DNA of 64,000 nucleotides from positions 1 through 64,000 of the forward strand of contig JBBFKQ010000009.1 of assembly GCA_037481935.1 (NCBI GenBank), given 5' to 3'. Position 1 is the stretch's first letter, and the number at the start of each line of letters is the position of its first letter. Source of the DNA: Aquificaceae bacterium. GTDB taxonomy: Bacteria; Aquificota; Aquificia; Aquificales; Aquificaceae. Made by a program: the position numbers and the translations under genes. Shown here one piece after another: positions 19,260 to 26,632 of this stretch. The notes below the pieces were generated by a model, which was not told the origin of the DNA, made no database searches, and saw only the letters and a program-made list of their open reading frames with translations.

Positions 19260-19793
19260 TTAGACGAAGATTATCATGGGCTTGTCTGCCTCAAGCACGT
19301 AGTTCATGAAGGTGGCAGCGCCTGCGGGTGGCTCAAGACCTTCTATGAGGTCTTCATATTTATATCCAAAAAGCTCCATGGTCATCTGACAGGGTATGAG
19401 CTTTACCTCCGCTTCCTTGCAGACCTCTACAAGCTCAGGTATGTCCGCCACACCGTGCTCTTTTATGGTCTTTTTCATCATAAAACTCATGAGGTCTGTC
19501 ATTCCAGGAATTACGCCCATAATCTGAGGAGGTCCTGGAAATATGGAAGATATGGCATTTGTTACGGGGTTCTGCATGGAGGGAGGGAAAGCCATTGGCA
19601 TGGCGGGGTTCCCTATGGGTGCAATCTTGAGTTCGTGCATCTTCTTCCTGTGTATGATGTTTAGACCGTAAAAGGTAAAGAATATTGCCGTCTCTATGCC
19701 AAGGGAGGCTGCGGTTGAGGCAAGGATAAGGGGTGGGTATGCCATGTCGAGGGTGCCCTTTGTGGCTATTATGGCAAGTCTTTCTGTAACCAT
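19260..19793 (-). CDS. DsrE2-like sulfur carrier (DsrE/DsrF/DrsH-like family)
   Basis: This 177-residue protein starts MVTERLAIIATKGTLDMAYPPLILASTAASLG, a DsrE2-family N-terminus. A Met/Pro-rich insert occupies residues 60-107, and Cys125 and Cys135 (KLIPCQMTMELFG) are candidate sulfur acceptors. Family members bind sulfane sulfur and interact with TusA, whose gene lies 12 bp upstream. The hydrophobic middle could associate with the membrane, but no clear transmembrane pair is visible. It is part of the tusA-dsrE2-dsrE relay. Confidence 0.83.
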   Translation of the reverse strand: MVTERLAIIATKGTLDMAYPPLILASTAASLGIETAIFFTFYGLNIIHRKKMHELKIAPIGNPAMPMAFPPSMQNPVTNAISSIFPGPPQIMGVIPGMTDLMSFMMKKTIKEHGVADIPELVEVCKEAEVKLIPCQMTMELFGYKYEDLIEGLEPPAGAATFMNYVLEADKPMIIFV

Positions 19794-19805
19794 ATGTTTC
19801 CCTCC

Positions 19806-20042
19806 TTATTTCTTCTTGAGGTAGAAGATTATCTTTCCTCCCTCTTCCACCGTTTCAAGAAGCTGATGTCCCGTTCTGTTGCAGAAGGCTGGTATGTCAG
19901 CCTTTGCCCCCGGGTCTGTGGTTATAACTTCAAGTATCTGTCCAGATTGAAGCTCCTCAATAGCCTTTTTTGTTTTGAGAACTGGAAGAGGACAGTTAAG
20001 ACCAGATGCGTCAAGGGTCTTATCTGGTGTTATGGTTGCCAT
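19806..20042 (-). CDS. tusA: TusA-family sulfur carrier
   Basis: This 78-residue protein has the hallmark GLNCPLPVLKTKKA, with the persulfide-forming Cys17 of the CPxP motif. The ATG at 20042 lies just after AGGAGGTG; an in-frame GTG nine bases upstream overlaps that ribosome site and is less likely. It is a central cytosolic sulfur donor, here heading an apparent relay into the sHdr operon and not the thiouridine pathway, judging by the dsrE2 and dsrE neighbours. Confidence 0.93.
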   Translation of the reverse strand: MATITPDKTLDASGLNCPLPVLKTKKAIEELQSGQILEVITTDPGAKADIPAFCNRTGHQLLETVEEGGKIIFYLKKK

Positions 20043-20074
20043 TTTAAACACCTCCTGTGTAAGATTATCCTCAT

Positions 20075-20140
20075 ATTATAAGTCTCGCATAGAGTGTATG
20101 CCATTAGTAATTATGATAAAGATTATAAGTTTTCCTTATA
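20075..20140 (-). promoter_or_regulatory. promoter region of the tusA-dsrE-shdr operon with inverted repeat
   Basis: Two TATAAT boxes occur on the minus strand (20080-20075 and 20127-20122). The upstream one is embedded in an inverted repeat TATAAG-N5-CTTATA (20124-20140), directly after the sbtB stop codon. No convincing -35 is seen. The repeat could be an operator or a weak stem closing the upstream operon. Confidence 0.45.
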
Positions 20141-20434
20141 TCAGTGCGTGAGCCAGAGCACATCAGATATGAGGCATGCTCCTCCAACCTTTTTCAGTAG
20201 CGGTCTCAGACTCTCCGCTATCTTCTGTGCCACCTCTTCGGAGCATACTGTAAACACATAGCTGTTTTTGAACACGTCTGTAAGCTCATCGCCTGCCATT
20301 ATACCCCTTTCTCCCTTTCCCAGGGCATCCTTTATAACCGTATAACCGGAAACTCCTGCCTTCTCCAGCACATCAAGCACCCTGCTAAGGTATATGCTGT
20401 CAATCACCACCTCAACCTTTTTCATAGGCTTCAT
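20141..20434 (-). CDS. sbtB: PII-like protein SbtB, partner of the bicarbonate transporter
   Basis: This 97-residue PII-like protein has a KKVEVVIDSIYLSRVLDVLEKAGVSGYTVI N-terminal half (ferredoxin-like fold). The GKGERGIMAGDELTD region stands where the T-loop would be and lacks the uridylylated Tyr of classical PII. The cyanobacterial SbtB C-terminal CGPxGC motif is absent. It follows the SbtA gene by 4 bp. SbtB proteins bind adenine nucleotides and gate SbtA. The start may be the first ATG or the fourth codon, also ATG. Confidence 0.8.
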   Translation of the reverse strand: MKPMKKVEVVIDSIYLSRVLDVLEKAGVSGYTVIKDALGKGERGIMAGDELTDVFKNSYVFTVCSEEVAQKIAESLRPLLKKVGGACLISDVLWLTH

Positions 20435-20438
20435 CTTC

Positions 20439-21410
20439 TTACCCCCATAGATGGTTTATTAGAAAGTAATATAGTGGTATGCCTACTGCTATGTTAAAGG
20501 GGAAAGTTATGGCAAGGGACATGGTAACATAAAGGCTGGGGTTTGCCTCGGGCACCGATAGCCTCATGGCGGCGGGAACTGCTATGTAAGAAGCACTTGC
20601 ACACAGGATGGAAAACATAAAGGCATCCCCCTTTGCCAGACCAAAGGTTTTCGCAAGAAATATTCCCACAAGGGCGTTGAACACAGGAAGAAGCACACCA
20701 AAGGCTATGAGGAAAAGCCCAACTTTTCTAATCTCACCAATCCTGCGACCGGCCACTATACCCATATCAAGCAAGAAAAAGGCAAGCATGCCCTTAAACA
20801 GGACTCCAAACAGCGGATCCATGGCTTTCCAGCCCTTTTCACCTGTGAGAAAGCCTATAAGAAGGGTTCCCATGAGTATGTAGACAGAGGGGTTGAGAAA
20901 GGCTTCTCTCAGAACCTCACCCCAGTTTACCCCCGTGTTGCTGTTTCTTCTGGCAAAGAGAGTAAGAAGCACAAGTCCTATGACTATGGCGGGGGACTCC
21001 ATAAGGGTCATGGCGGCCACCATGTAGCCACCATAGCTCTGCCCGAGGCTGTTTAGAAAAGAACCAGCGGTAATGAAGGTAACCGCACTTATGGAGCCGT
21101 AAGTGGCCGCTATGGCAACGGCGTTGTAAACATCAAGCCTTAGCCTGAGAATGAAAAAGGCGTATACGGGCACTGCAACCGCCATGAACATGGCAAGCAG
21201 GAGCACTTTGAGCACTTCAAAGGTTATGCCGCTCTTGGAAAGTTCGTAGCCACCATGAAGACCTATTGCTATAAGAAGATAAAGGGAAAAGAGCTTTGGT
21301 AGAGGCTGTGGCACTTCAAGCTCTGTCCTGAGGAGGATGGCACCAAGCCCGAGGAGGAACATGAGAACAGGCGGATTGAGTATGTTCTGCAAAAGCAGTT
21401 CAAAACCCAT
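20439..21410 (-). CDS. sbtA: SbtA-type sodium-dependent bicarbonate transporter
   Basis: This 323-residue membrane protein has about ten hydrophobic helices and the family text ATYGSISAVTFITAG and VAAMTLMESPAIVIGL. The two inverted halves each contain a broken-helix 'SxSAVTF/ASASYIAVPAA' segment. These match the SbtA (DUF897) family of high-affinity HCO3- importers. The ATG is preceded by GGAGGG. It sits between a COG0523 GTPase gene and the PII-like partner, downstream of CO2-fixing oxidoreductase genes, which supports a role in carbon supply. Confidence 0.88.
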   Translation of the reverse strand: MGFELLLQNILNPPVLMFLLGLGAILLRTELEVPQPLPKLFSLYLLIAIGLHGGYELSKSGITFEVLKVLLLAMFMAVAVPVYAFFILRLRLDVYNAVAIAATYGSISAVTFITAGSFLNSLGQSYGGYMVAAMTLMESPAIVIGLVLLTLFARRNSNTGVNWGEVLREAFLNPSVYILMGTLLIGFLTGEKGWKAMDPLFGVLFKGMLAFFLLDMGIVAGRRIGEIRKVGLFLIAFGVLLPVFNALVGIFLAKTFGLAKGDAFMFSILCASASYIAVPAAMRLSVPEANPSLYVTMSLAITFPFNIAVGIPLYYFLINHLWG

Positions 21411-21428
21411 CTTTTACCCTCCAGAAAA

Positions 21429-22307
21429 TTAGTTTTCTATAAGCACCAGAAAGGAGGGCCCGTCGTAGCCTTTGACTTCTATCGGGTTATCTATGTATCC
21501 AAAGGAATAGTTTACCGCAACGGGGAAAGGATAGTGCTTTAGCCTAACTATTCCCTTTGCCCTTATTATGTTCTCAGGCAGGCTTTTTAATCTCTTTTCA
21601 AGCTCTTCGTAATCCACGGGTTCAATCAGGTTTATAACTCTATGGTGGTGACTGTGCCCATGTTCTGTGGCTATGTTCTTGAGCTCAGGAATCGTATATG
21701 CACCTGAGAATACTTCCTCAGGAAGCCTGCCGTATACTGCTCTATAGAGTCTCACCCTTGTGTAGAAGGGTTCTCCCGTAAAAGAGTTAACCGGTCTGTA
21801 AAGCCTCCAGATATCCAGCACTTCCCTTTCTATCTCCAATACTCTTTTTTCTTCCACCAGGTCTGTTTTGTTCAGCACTATCACGTTTGAACCGCCTATC
21901 TGATACCTTGCAGTGCTATCTTCCCTGTACTTTTCAAAGCTCCAGCAGTCTACAAGGCAAATAACTCCATCCACGCTGCAACCCAGTGCCTGAAGGCTCA
22001 GGATTATGGGAAAGGGCACCGCCCCACCAGAGGTCTCCACCAAAAGCAGCTGGGGGTCATACTTTTCTCTTATTTCCTTAATTGCCTTCTCAAACTCAGA
22101 ATGAAGGGAACAGCATATGCAGCCCTCTGGAAGCTCAAGCACCTCAGAGTATGCATTTTTGAGGACCTTACCGTCCACACCCACCTCACCCAGTTCGTTA
22201 ACTATGACCGCCACCCTTTTTCCCTGAAAATGCTCCCTCGCTGAATTGACAAGAAGGGTAGTCTTACCACTTCCAAGAAATCCGGTTATTACAAAGGCAG
22301 GGAGCAT
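21429..22307 (-). CDS. COG0523 (CobW/YjiA-like) metal-handling GTPase
   Basis: This 292-residue P-loop GTPase has Walker A GFLGSGKTT near residues 8-16 and the metal-binding GCICC motif, with LNKTDL as the base-specificity motif. A His-rich EHGHSHHHR stretch lies before the C-terminal domain. The family delivers Zn, Co or Fe to client enzymes. Its place between the oxidoreductase operon and sbtAB suggests a client in carbon metabolism, perhaps a zinc carbonic anhydrase, but no such gene is in the window. Confidence 0.88.
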   Translation of the reverse strand: MLPAFVITGFLGSGKTTLLVNSAREHFQGKRVAVIVNELGEVGVDGKVLKNAYSEVLELPEGCICCSLHSEFEKAIKEIREKYDPQLLLVETSGGAVPFPIILSLQALGCSVDGVICLVDCWSFEKYREDSTARYQIGGSNVIVLNKTDLVEEKRVLEIEREVLDIWRLYRPVNSFTGEPFYTRVRLYRAVYGRLPEEVFSGAYTIPELKNIATEHGHSHHHRVINLIEPVDYEELEKRLKSLPENIIRAKGIVRLKHYPFPVAVNYSFGYIDNPIEVKGYDGPSFLVLIEN

Positions 22308-22308
22308 T

Positions 22309-22605
22309 TTACTCTCCGCCGTATTCCACAGAGTCTATCTCCTCCATGAACTGCTGTATCTGAAAGGTAACAAGACCTGCAAGGTCTTTTACATCCTTCT
22401 CCCAATACATGGGGTCAATGTCTATCTCCTTTTCATACACATCGTGCCCCTCTACCACATACTTCACCCTGAGGTAGGGATAGCTCTTGACCTCACAGCC
22501 CTGGTCCACTTCATTGGGAAAGCACAGCTCAATGTCAAGGTCGGGGTTTGCCATACTCTTCTTAACTTCTTCCGCAAGAAGGTTAAACTTGTCCTCTAAG
22601 TTCAT
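22309..22605 (-). CDS. conserved small protein between forE-like and COG0523 genes, unknown function
   Basis: This 98-residue acidic protein begins MNLEDKFNLLAEEVKKSMANPDLD. Its middle contains strands with two Cys (ELCFPNEVDQGCEVKSYPYL), and the C-terminal half is Asp/Glu rich. The ATG at 22605 follows GAGGTGG; an in-frame start 15 bases upstream overlaps forE. It belongs to no family I recognise. It is co-directional and separated by only 1-12 bp on either side, so it is co-expressed with the oxidoreductase and could be an accessory or assembly factor. Confidence 0.6.
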   Translation of the reverse strand: MNLEDKFNLLAEEVKKSMANPDLDIELCFPNEVDQGCEVKSYPYLRVKYVVEGHDVYEKEIDIDPMYWEKDVKDLAGLVTFQIQQFMEEIDSVEYGGE

Positions 22606-22616
22606 ACTCCACCTCC

Positions 22617-22841
22617 TCAATCTCCGGCGGTTACCATGACCATTTCTATGCAGTTTCTCTTAAGAAGGTCGGAACACACATAAACGCATATGGCACATCC
22701 CTTACATCTTGAGTAGTTTACCCATGCCACATGCTTGGAGTCATGATACATGAGAGTGTTGGGTTCTGGACAGAAGAGCACGCACTGTTTGCAGTTATAC
22801 TTAGCACAGTCCGCTTCCTTTACATCTGCCACATAGTACAT
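22617..22841 (-). CDS. forE: 2-oxoacid:ferredoxin oxidoreductase, ferredoxin-like (E/delta-type) subunit
   Basis: This 74-residue polyferredoxin-like subunit contains two four-cysteine sets, C-x4-C-x2-C-x3-CP (CAKYNCKQCVLFCP) and C-x2-C-x2-C-x3-C (CKGCAICVYVC). It would carry electrons from the catalytic subunits to ferredoxin, or from ferredoxin when carboxylating. It is the last of five genes in the order D-A-B-G-E described for the Hydrogenobacter 2-oxoglutarate enzyme. The symbol follows that order by inference; a pyruvate-specific enzyme is possible. Confidence 0.78.
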   Translation of the reverse strand: MYYVADVKEADCAKYNCKQCVLFCPEPNTLMYHDSKHVAWVNYSRCKGCAICVYVCSDLLKRNCIEMVMVTAGD

Positions 22842-22868
22842 ACCTGCCTTGCCTCCTTATAGATTAAT

Positions 22869-23552
22869 TTAACCCGTAAGAGCTTCTTCTTCCACCCAGC
22901 CCCTTTCCTCCGCTATCTTGAAGGCTTCCCTTATGACCTGCATGTTCTTTTCAAGAAGCTCCATCTTTTTCTTGAACTTCTTCTCTATGGCGCTGTCAAG
23001 GGCGGTGGTTCCACCAGAAGCCACAAAGGTATTTCCGAGGAACCTTTCTCTTACTGCCTGCTCAATATGTTCAAAGCCCACGATTCGGGTTATTCCGAAA
23101 AAGAGACCTATCATTGCCATATTAGTGGCAAGTTCTGTGCCGGCTATGTCCAGAGCTATCTTTGTTGCGGGGAACATGTAGACCCTTGTGTTCAGGTCGC
23201 TCAGTATCTTCCAGTCTTCTTCAGGTATTATATCCACATCTGTGTTTATTATGGCAAGGCCATTTTCCTTAAGTCCTGAATAGAAGGGCATGGTGTAGGA
23301 CTTTCCATGGGTTATGACCTGGGGATGATAAATCATTATAACATTGGGATAGACCACCTCACCCACCTCATAGATGGGCTGGTCGGAGACCCTCACGTAG
23401 GCTTCCACAGGTGCCATTCTCTTTTCAGAGCCAAAGAAGGGAACAAGGGTGGCATATTTGCCAGCCGCAGACATGGCATTACCAAGTATGTGGGCGGAGG
23501 TAACCACCCCCTGCCCACCGACGCCTGCTATGCGTATGTTATACCTTTTCAT
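22869..23552 (-). CDS. forG: 2-oxoacid:ferredoxin oxidoreductase gamma subunit
   Basis: This 227-residue subunit begins with the gamma-domain signature RIAGVGGQGVVTSAHILGNA and contains FFGSEKRMAPVEAYVRVSD. Its start overlaps the beta gene by four bases (ATGA). In the reductive TCA cycle this enzyme carboxylates succinyl-CoA or acetyl-CoA using reduced ferredoxin. The C-terminal tail is helical and charged. Substrate specificity cannot be decided from this subunit. Confidence 0.88.
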   Translation of the reverse strand: MKRYNIRIAGVGGQGVVTSAHILGNAMSAAGKYATLVPFFGSEKRMAPVEAYVRVSDQPIYEVGEVVYPNVIMIYHPQVITHGKSYTMPFYSGLKENGLAIINTDVDIIPEEDWKILSDLNTRVYMFPATKIALDIAGTELATNMAMIGLFFGITRIVGFEHIEQAVRERFLGNTFVASGGTTALDSAIEKKFKKKMELLEKNMQVIREAFKIAEERGWVEEEALTG

Positions 23553-24415
23553 GCTTTAACCTCCTCGGGCTTCCTTTCAATCTCTTCAAAGAACTCCTTA
23601 ACCTCCTCCGTCATCCATTCATAAAAGCCAAAGTCCTGCTTTTCCCTCTTCCTGGCATCCTCAAGAACCTTCTCAGTGGGTATGGAATACTCTATGTTGC
23701 AGGAAGTGTAGGCATGTATGAAGGTAGGCCCAAAGTGCCTTGCGGCGAGGATTGCCCTCCTCACGGTTTTTGCGATTCTCTTGGGATTTGTGGGAGAAAG
23801 CTTTGCCACATAGACACAGCCTGCGGTCTTGGCAAGCTCCACTGCGTTTATCTTGTCAAACTGCTTTCCTTTTGGAGCCATCTTGAGCTGAACGCCCTTT
23901 GGAGACATACCACTCTCCTGACCTCCCGTGTTTCCATAGACCTCGTTGTCCACCATAATGGTGGTAAACTTCTCCCTTCTGAACCAGGAGTGCATGGTCA
24001 TACCAAAGCCTATGTCAATCAGTCCTCCATCACCAGCTATGACCACCACATCCTTTTCCTTGTCGGGGAACCTTATACTGAGGGCCCTCTTGAGACCTGA
24101 GGCAACCGCATTGGTGTCTCCGTAGTTTCCGTATATGAAGGGGACCGCCGCCTGAGAGAGGGAAAGCCTTGCGCATCCGGCGGTGCCTATGACTATGGTG
24201 TCCTCTGGCTTTGGAAGTGCTGCATAGAAGACCCTTATGAAGTAAGCCATGAAGCACCCTGCACACATGGGGTGCTCTTCCACCAACTCCTTGAACTGTC
24301 CCAGCTGCTGGACGTCTATCTCTTTTCCAAACTGCCCGTACTGGACCAGGTCCACGTAGTCTTTGGGCATATATTTCTCAAAGCCTGGTGAAATTCTTAC
24401 ATACTCCAGACCCAT
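23549..24415 (-). CDS. forB: 2-oxoacid:ferredoxin oxidoreductase beta subunit (thiamine-diphosphate binding)
   Basis: This 288-residue subunit holds the ThDP motif: GDGGLIDIGFGM followed by VDNEVYGNTGGQ. The N-terminal HPMCAGCFMAYF and GTAGCARLS provide cysteines for a [4Fe-4S] cluster near the active site. The ribosome site AGGAGG is clear. It pairs with the alpha subunit encoded 21 bp upstream. Together they cleave or form the C-C bond at the 2-oxo carbon. Confidence 0.9.
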   Translation of the reverse strand: MGLEYVRISPGFEKYMPKDYVDLVQYGQFGKEIDVQQLGQFKELVEEHPMCAGCFMAYFIRVFYAALPKPEDTIVIGTAGCARLSLSQAAVPFIYGNYGDTNAVASGLKRALSIRFPDKEKDVVVIAGDGGLIDIGFGMTMHSWFRREKFTTIMVDNEVYGNTGGQESGMSPKGVQLKMAPKGKQFDKINAVELAKTAGCVYVAKLSPTNPKRIAKTVRRAILAARHFGPTFIHAYTSCNIEYSIPTEKVLEDARKREKQDFGFYEWMTEEVKEFFEEIERKPEEVKA

Positions 24416-24436
24416 CTTTACACCTCCTTGAAGTTT

Positions 24437-25606
24437 TTATACAACAACCTTCTTTTCCTTCTTTATACCAAGGGCCTGATAGATCTTTTCCATTATGAGC
24501 TCCACCGGCAGCGTCATACCACCGTAGACCCTTGGTCCGCCTATCACGCTGTCACTGTTGGGAATGGCAGCCTTTACCTCCTTGGCAAGCCATCCCACTA
24601 TGTTGTGCTCTGGCACTATTATAGCCTTTGCCTTTGAAAGCACCTGTCTTATCTCCTTCTCCGGGAAGGGTCTTATGGACTTGACCTTTACAAGACCCAC
24701 ATTGAGACCCTCAAGCTGGGCATAACGCACCGCTTCCCTTCCCTGAGCGGCAGCACAACCGGAGGCAACCACAAAGACCTCTGCGTCCGGGTTTATCACC
24801 TCTATGGGTCCTCCAAGGTATTTGTATATATATTTCATAGCCCTTATGTTGGAAGCCCATATCTCCTGCTGCCAGACCGCATGTATAAGATAGCTCATGA
24901 AGTTGGACTTCTGGACTGGAGCATCCCTCTGTATCCTTGCTGGTGGTATCTCACAGTCTGTGGGAGGCACTGGTGCCTTGTAGGGGTCTCTGGGGGGCAG
25001 TTTCATGTCCTCGGGGGTCATGTTCACGTAGCCTTTGGCGTGGGTGACAAAGAAGCCCTCGGTGCAGACGGCTATAGGTATGTAAACATCAACCATCTCA
25101 GATATGATAAAGCTGGCAAGGGTGAAATCAAAAACATCCTGCTGATTTTCTGCGTGCAGGACAACCATACCGCAGTTGAGAAGGTAAGAAATCTCCACAT
25201 TGTCAGGCTGTATGGAAAGAGGAGCGTTTACAACCCTTGTAAGAACACCAAGCACCGCAGGTATCCTGTGACCGGGCCAGGAAGCTATGGCTTCAAGACC
25301 CCTGAGAAGTCCGGGACCGGATGTGGCGGAAAATGCCCTTGCACCACCCCTCACTGCACCCGCTATGGCGGACATGGCACCGTATTCTTCCTCAGCCCTG
25401 TAGTAGTCCTTTATGTATCCCTGTGCCCATATATCACCCACAAGGTGCATGACCTCAGACTGGGGGGTGATTGGGTATGCTATGGCAACATCCACGTTGG
25501 CACGCTTGACTGCCTCAGCCATCGCCTGGGCACCGGTGATGAACTTTCTTTCTCTCGGTGCCTCTAAAAGAAGGTAATCTGCATCTACAACTCTCTGTTC
25601 TGGCAT
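24437..25606 (-). CDS. forA: 2-oxoacid:ferredoxin oxidoreductase alpha subunit
   Basis: This 389-residue subunit has the YPITPQSEVMH motif and EEEYGAMSAIAGAVRGGARAF, both core alpha-subunit signatures. SGPGLLRGLEAIASWPGHRIP and a C-terminal transketolase-like domain (VVASGCAAAQGREAVRYA, VKVKSIRPFP) follow. It is complete. Its gene follows the 237-residue D-type subunit by 16 bp. CoA and substrate contacts are in this subunit, but pyruvate versus 2-oxoglutarate preference is not assignable by eye. Confidence 0.9.
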   Translation of the reverse strand: MPEQRVVDADYLLLEAPRERKFITGAQAMAEAVKRANVDVAIAYPITPQSEVMHLVGDIWAQGYIKDYYRAEEEYGAMSAIAGAVRGGARAFSATSGPGLLRGLEAIASWPGHRIPAVLGVLTRVVNAPLSIQPDNVEISYLLNCGMVVLHAENQQDVFDFTLASFIISEMVDVYIPIAVCTEGFFVTHAKGYVNMTPEDMKLPPRDPYKAPVPPTDCEIPPARIQRDAPVQKSNFMSYLIHAVWQQEIWASNIRAMKYIYKYLGGPIEVINPDAEVFVVASGCAAAQGREAVRYAQLEGLNVGLVKVKSIRPFPEKEIRQVLSKAKAIIVPEHNIVGWLAKEVKAAIPNSDSVIGGPRVYGGMTLPVELIMEKIYQALGIKKEKKVVV

Positions 25607-25622
25607 GACACTACCTCCGTTT

Positions 25623-26336
25623 TTATTCGCTTTCTGTCACATGCTCTCCCCTTCTGGGGATTAAAAGGTAAGAATACTCTCCATAATCCAGAACGGAAAG
25701 GGTTTGGTATTCTTCCTTTGGAAGTGAGGGGTTTTCTGGAGGGAGCTTTGGCTCCCACTTTATACCAAGCTCTTCTCTTACCTTAACAAGCACATCTCTG
25801 AATCGCCTTATTTCATCTGCATGCTGGTCCCTGAGAGAAACCATGGCATCCTCATGCCCCATCTCTGCACACAGGGCTATGGTAAAGCAGTTTGTCCCAG
25901 CCCTTATCATCCTGAGAGAAAGGTTTGCGTAATGGCAGTGGACGCCTACAAATATACAGGCTTCTATCTTGTTGTGAAGTATGGTTAGGTTTGGATGGTT
26001 GGGGTTTATCTCGGCCTCGGGGTCTATCTTGGGATACTTTGGTCTATAGTCGGGCATGGGTATTATCCTGCAGTTGGGTATTTCCATAGATAGCTCAAGA
26101 ACAGCCTTTGCCTTTTCCATGGCTCCGGCGTTCCAGCCCCAGAGAACCAGAGGGCCAGGGAATATGGTGGGGTTTCTCCTTGTGAGCATTGCCTTTGCAG
26201 CCTCTCTCATGGCAGTCTCTTCATCCACTATCTTTCCGTAGAGCAGTGCTTTTCCTGGTGGTGGAAGTTCGACACCTTCAAAGGCTGCAGGGGTTGGTAT
26301 ATAGCCAGCGGGTCCTGGCAAAACTTCCATCGGCAT
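25623..26336 (-). CDS. forD: accessory subunit of five-subunit 2-oxoacid:ferredoxin oxidoreductase (D-type)
   Basis: This 237-residue protein has a Pro-rich N-terminus (MPMEVLPGPAGYIPTPAAF). A Rossmann-like core follows (PLVLWGWNAGAMEKAKAVL and CIFVGVHCHYANLSLRMI) that resembles the CO dehydrogenase/acetyl-CoA synthase small-subunit fold. There are no iron-sulfur motifs. It opens the operon, with a strong ribosome site AAGGAGGT. Five-subunit enzymes with such an extra protein are known in Hydrogenobacter. Its exact job, perhaps CoA or cofactor positioning, is unknown. Confidence 0.72.
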   Translation of the reverse strand: MPMEVLPGPAGYIPTPAAFEGVELPPPGKALLYGKIVDEETAMREAAKAMLTRRNPTIFPGPLVLWGWNAGAMEKAKAVLELSMEIPNCRIIPMPDYRPKYPKIDPEAEINPNHPNLTILHNKIEACIFVGVHCHYANLSLRMIRAGTNCFTIALCAEMGHEDAMVSLRDQHADEIRRFRDVLVKVREELGIKWEPKLPPENPSLPKEEYQTLSVLDYGEYSYLLIPRRGEHVTESE

Positions 26337-26365
26337 GCCTTACCTCCTTATGAATGGGTTATCAA

Positions 26366-26420
26366 AAAATTAGCATGAGCTTAAAAGCTGTCAAGGGGAA
26401 TTTATATGATAATAATCATA
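26366..26420 (-). promoter_or_regulatory. promoter region of the for operon with upstream inverted repeat
   Basis: TTGACA on the minus strand (26394-26389) is followed at 17 bp by a poor AT-rich -10 (AATTTT, 26371-26366). Ten bases upstream of the -35 lies TATGAT-AATA-ATCATA (26405-26420), a perfect 6-bp inverted repeat where an activator could bind. The repeat overlaps the stop of the upstream membrane-protein gene. Confidence 0.4.
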
Positions 26421-26631
26421 GCTTTTTCCTCCTCCCCTCATCTCCACGCTCCTTCTCTTTCTCTTCCAGCTCTCTTATCCTTTTATCTCTGAGTTCTTCA
26501 TATTTTGGACCAACTTTCCTGTAAACTCTGTCCGCTATGAAGATTATTATAAGGAGAAGGGGTAGACCTACAAGGAGCATCAGGAGCAGGAGCTTCCCCA
26601 AGAAAAGGAACAGGTTTATCAGGTTTTCCAT
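26416..26631 (-). CDS. small single-pass membrane protein, unknown function
   Basis: This 71-residue protein has one long hydrophobic helix (residues ~5-33, LFLGKLLLLMLLVGLPLLL and onward). A very charged, probably coiled cytosolic tail follows, rich in Glu, Lys and Arg. It starts 1 bp after the leuS-beta stop, so co-translation is likely. No family is recognised. Its association with the synthetase may be incidental. Confidence 0.6.
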   Translation of the reverse strand: MENLINLFLFLGKLLLLMLLVGLPLLLIIIFIADRVYRKVGPKYEELRDKRIRELEEKEKERGDEGRRKKL

Positions 26632-26632
26632 G

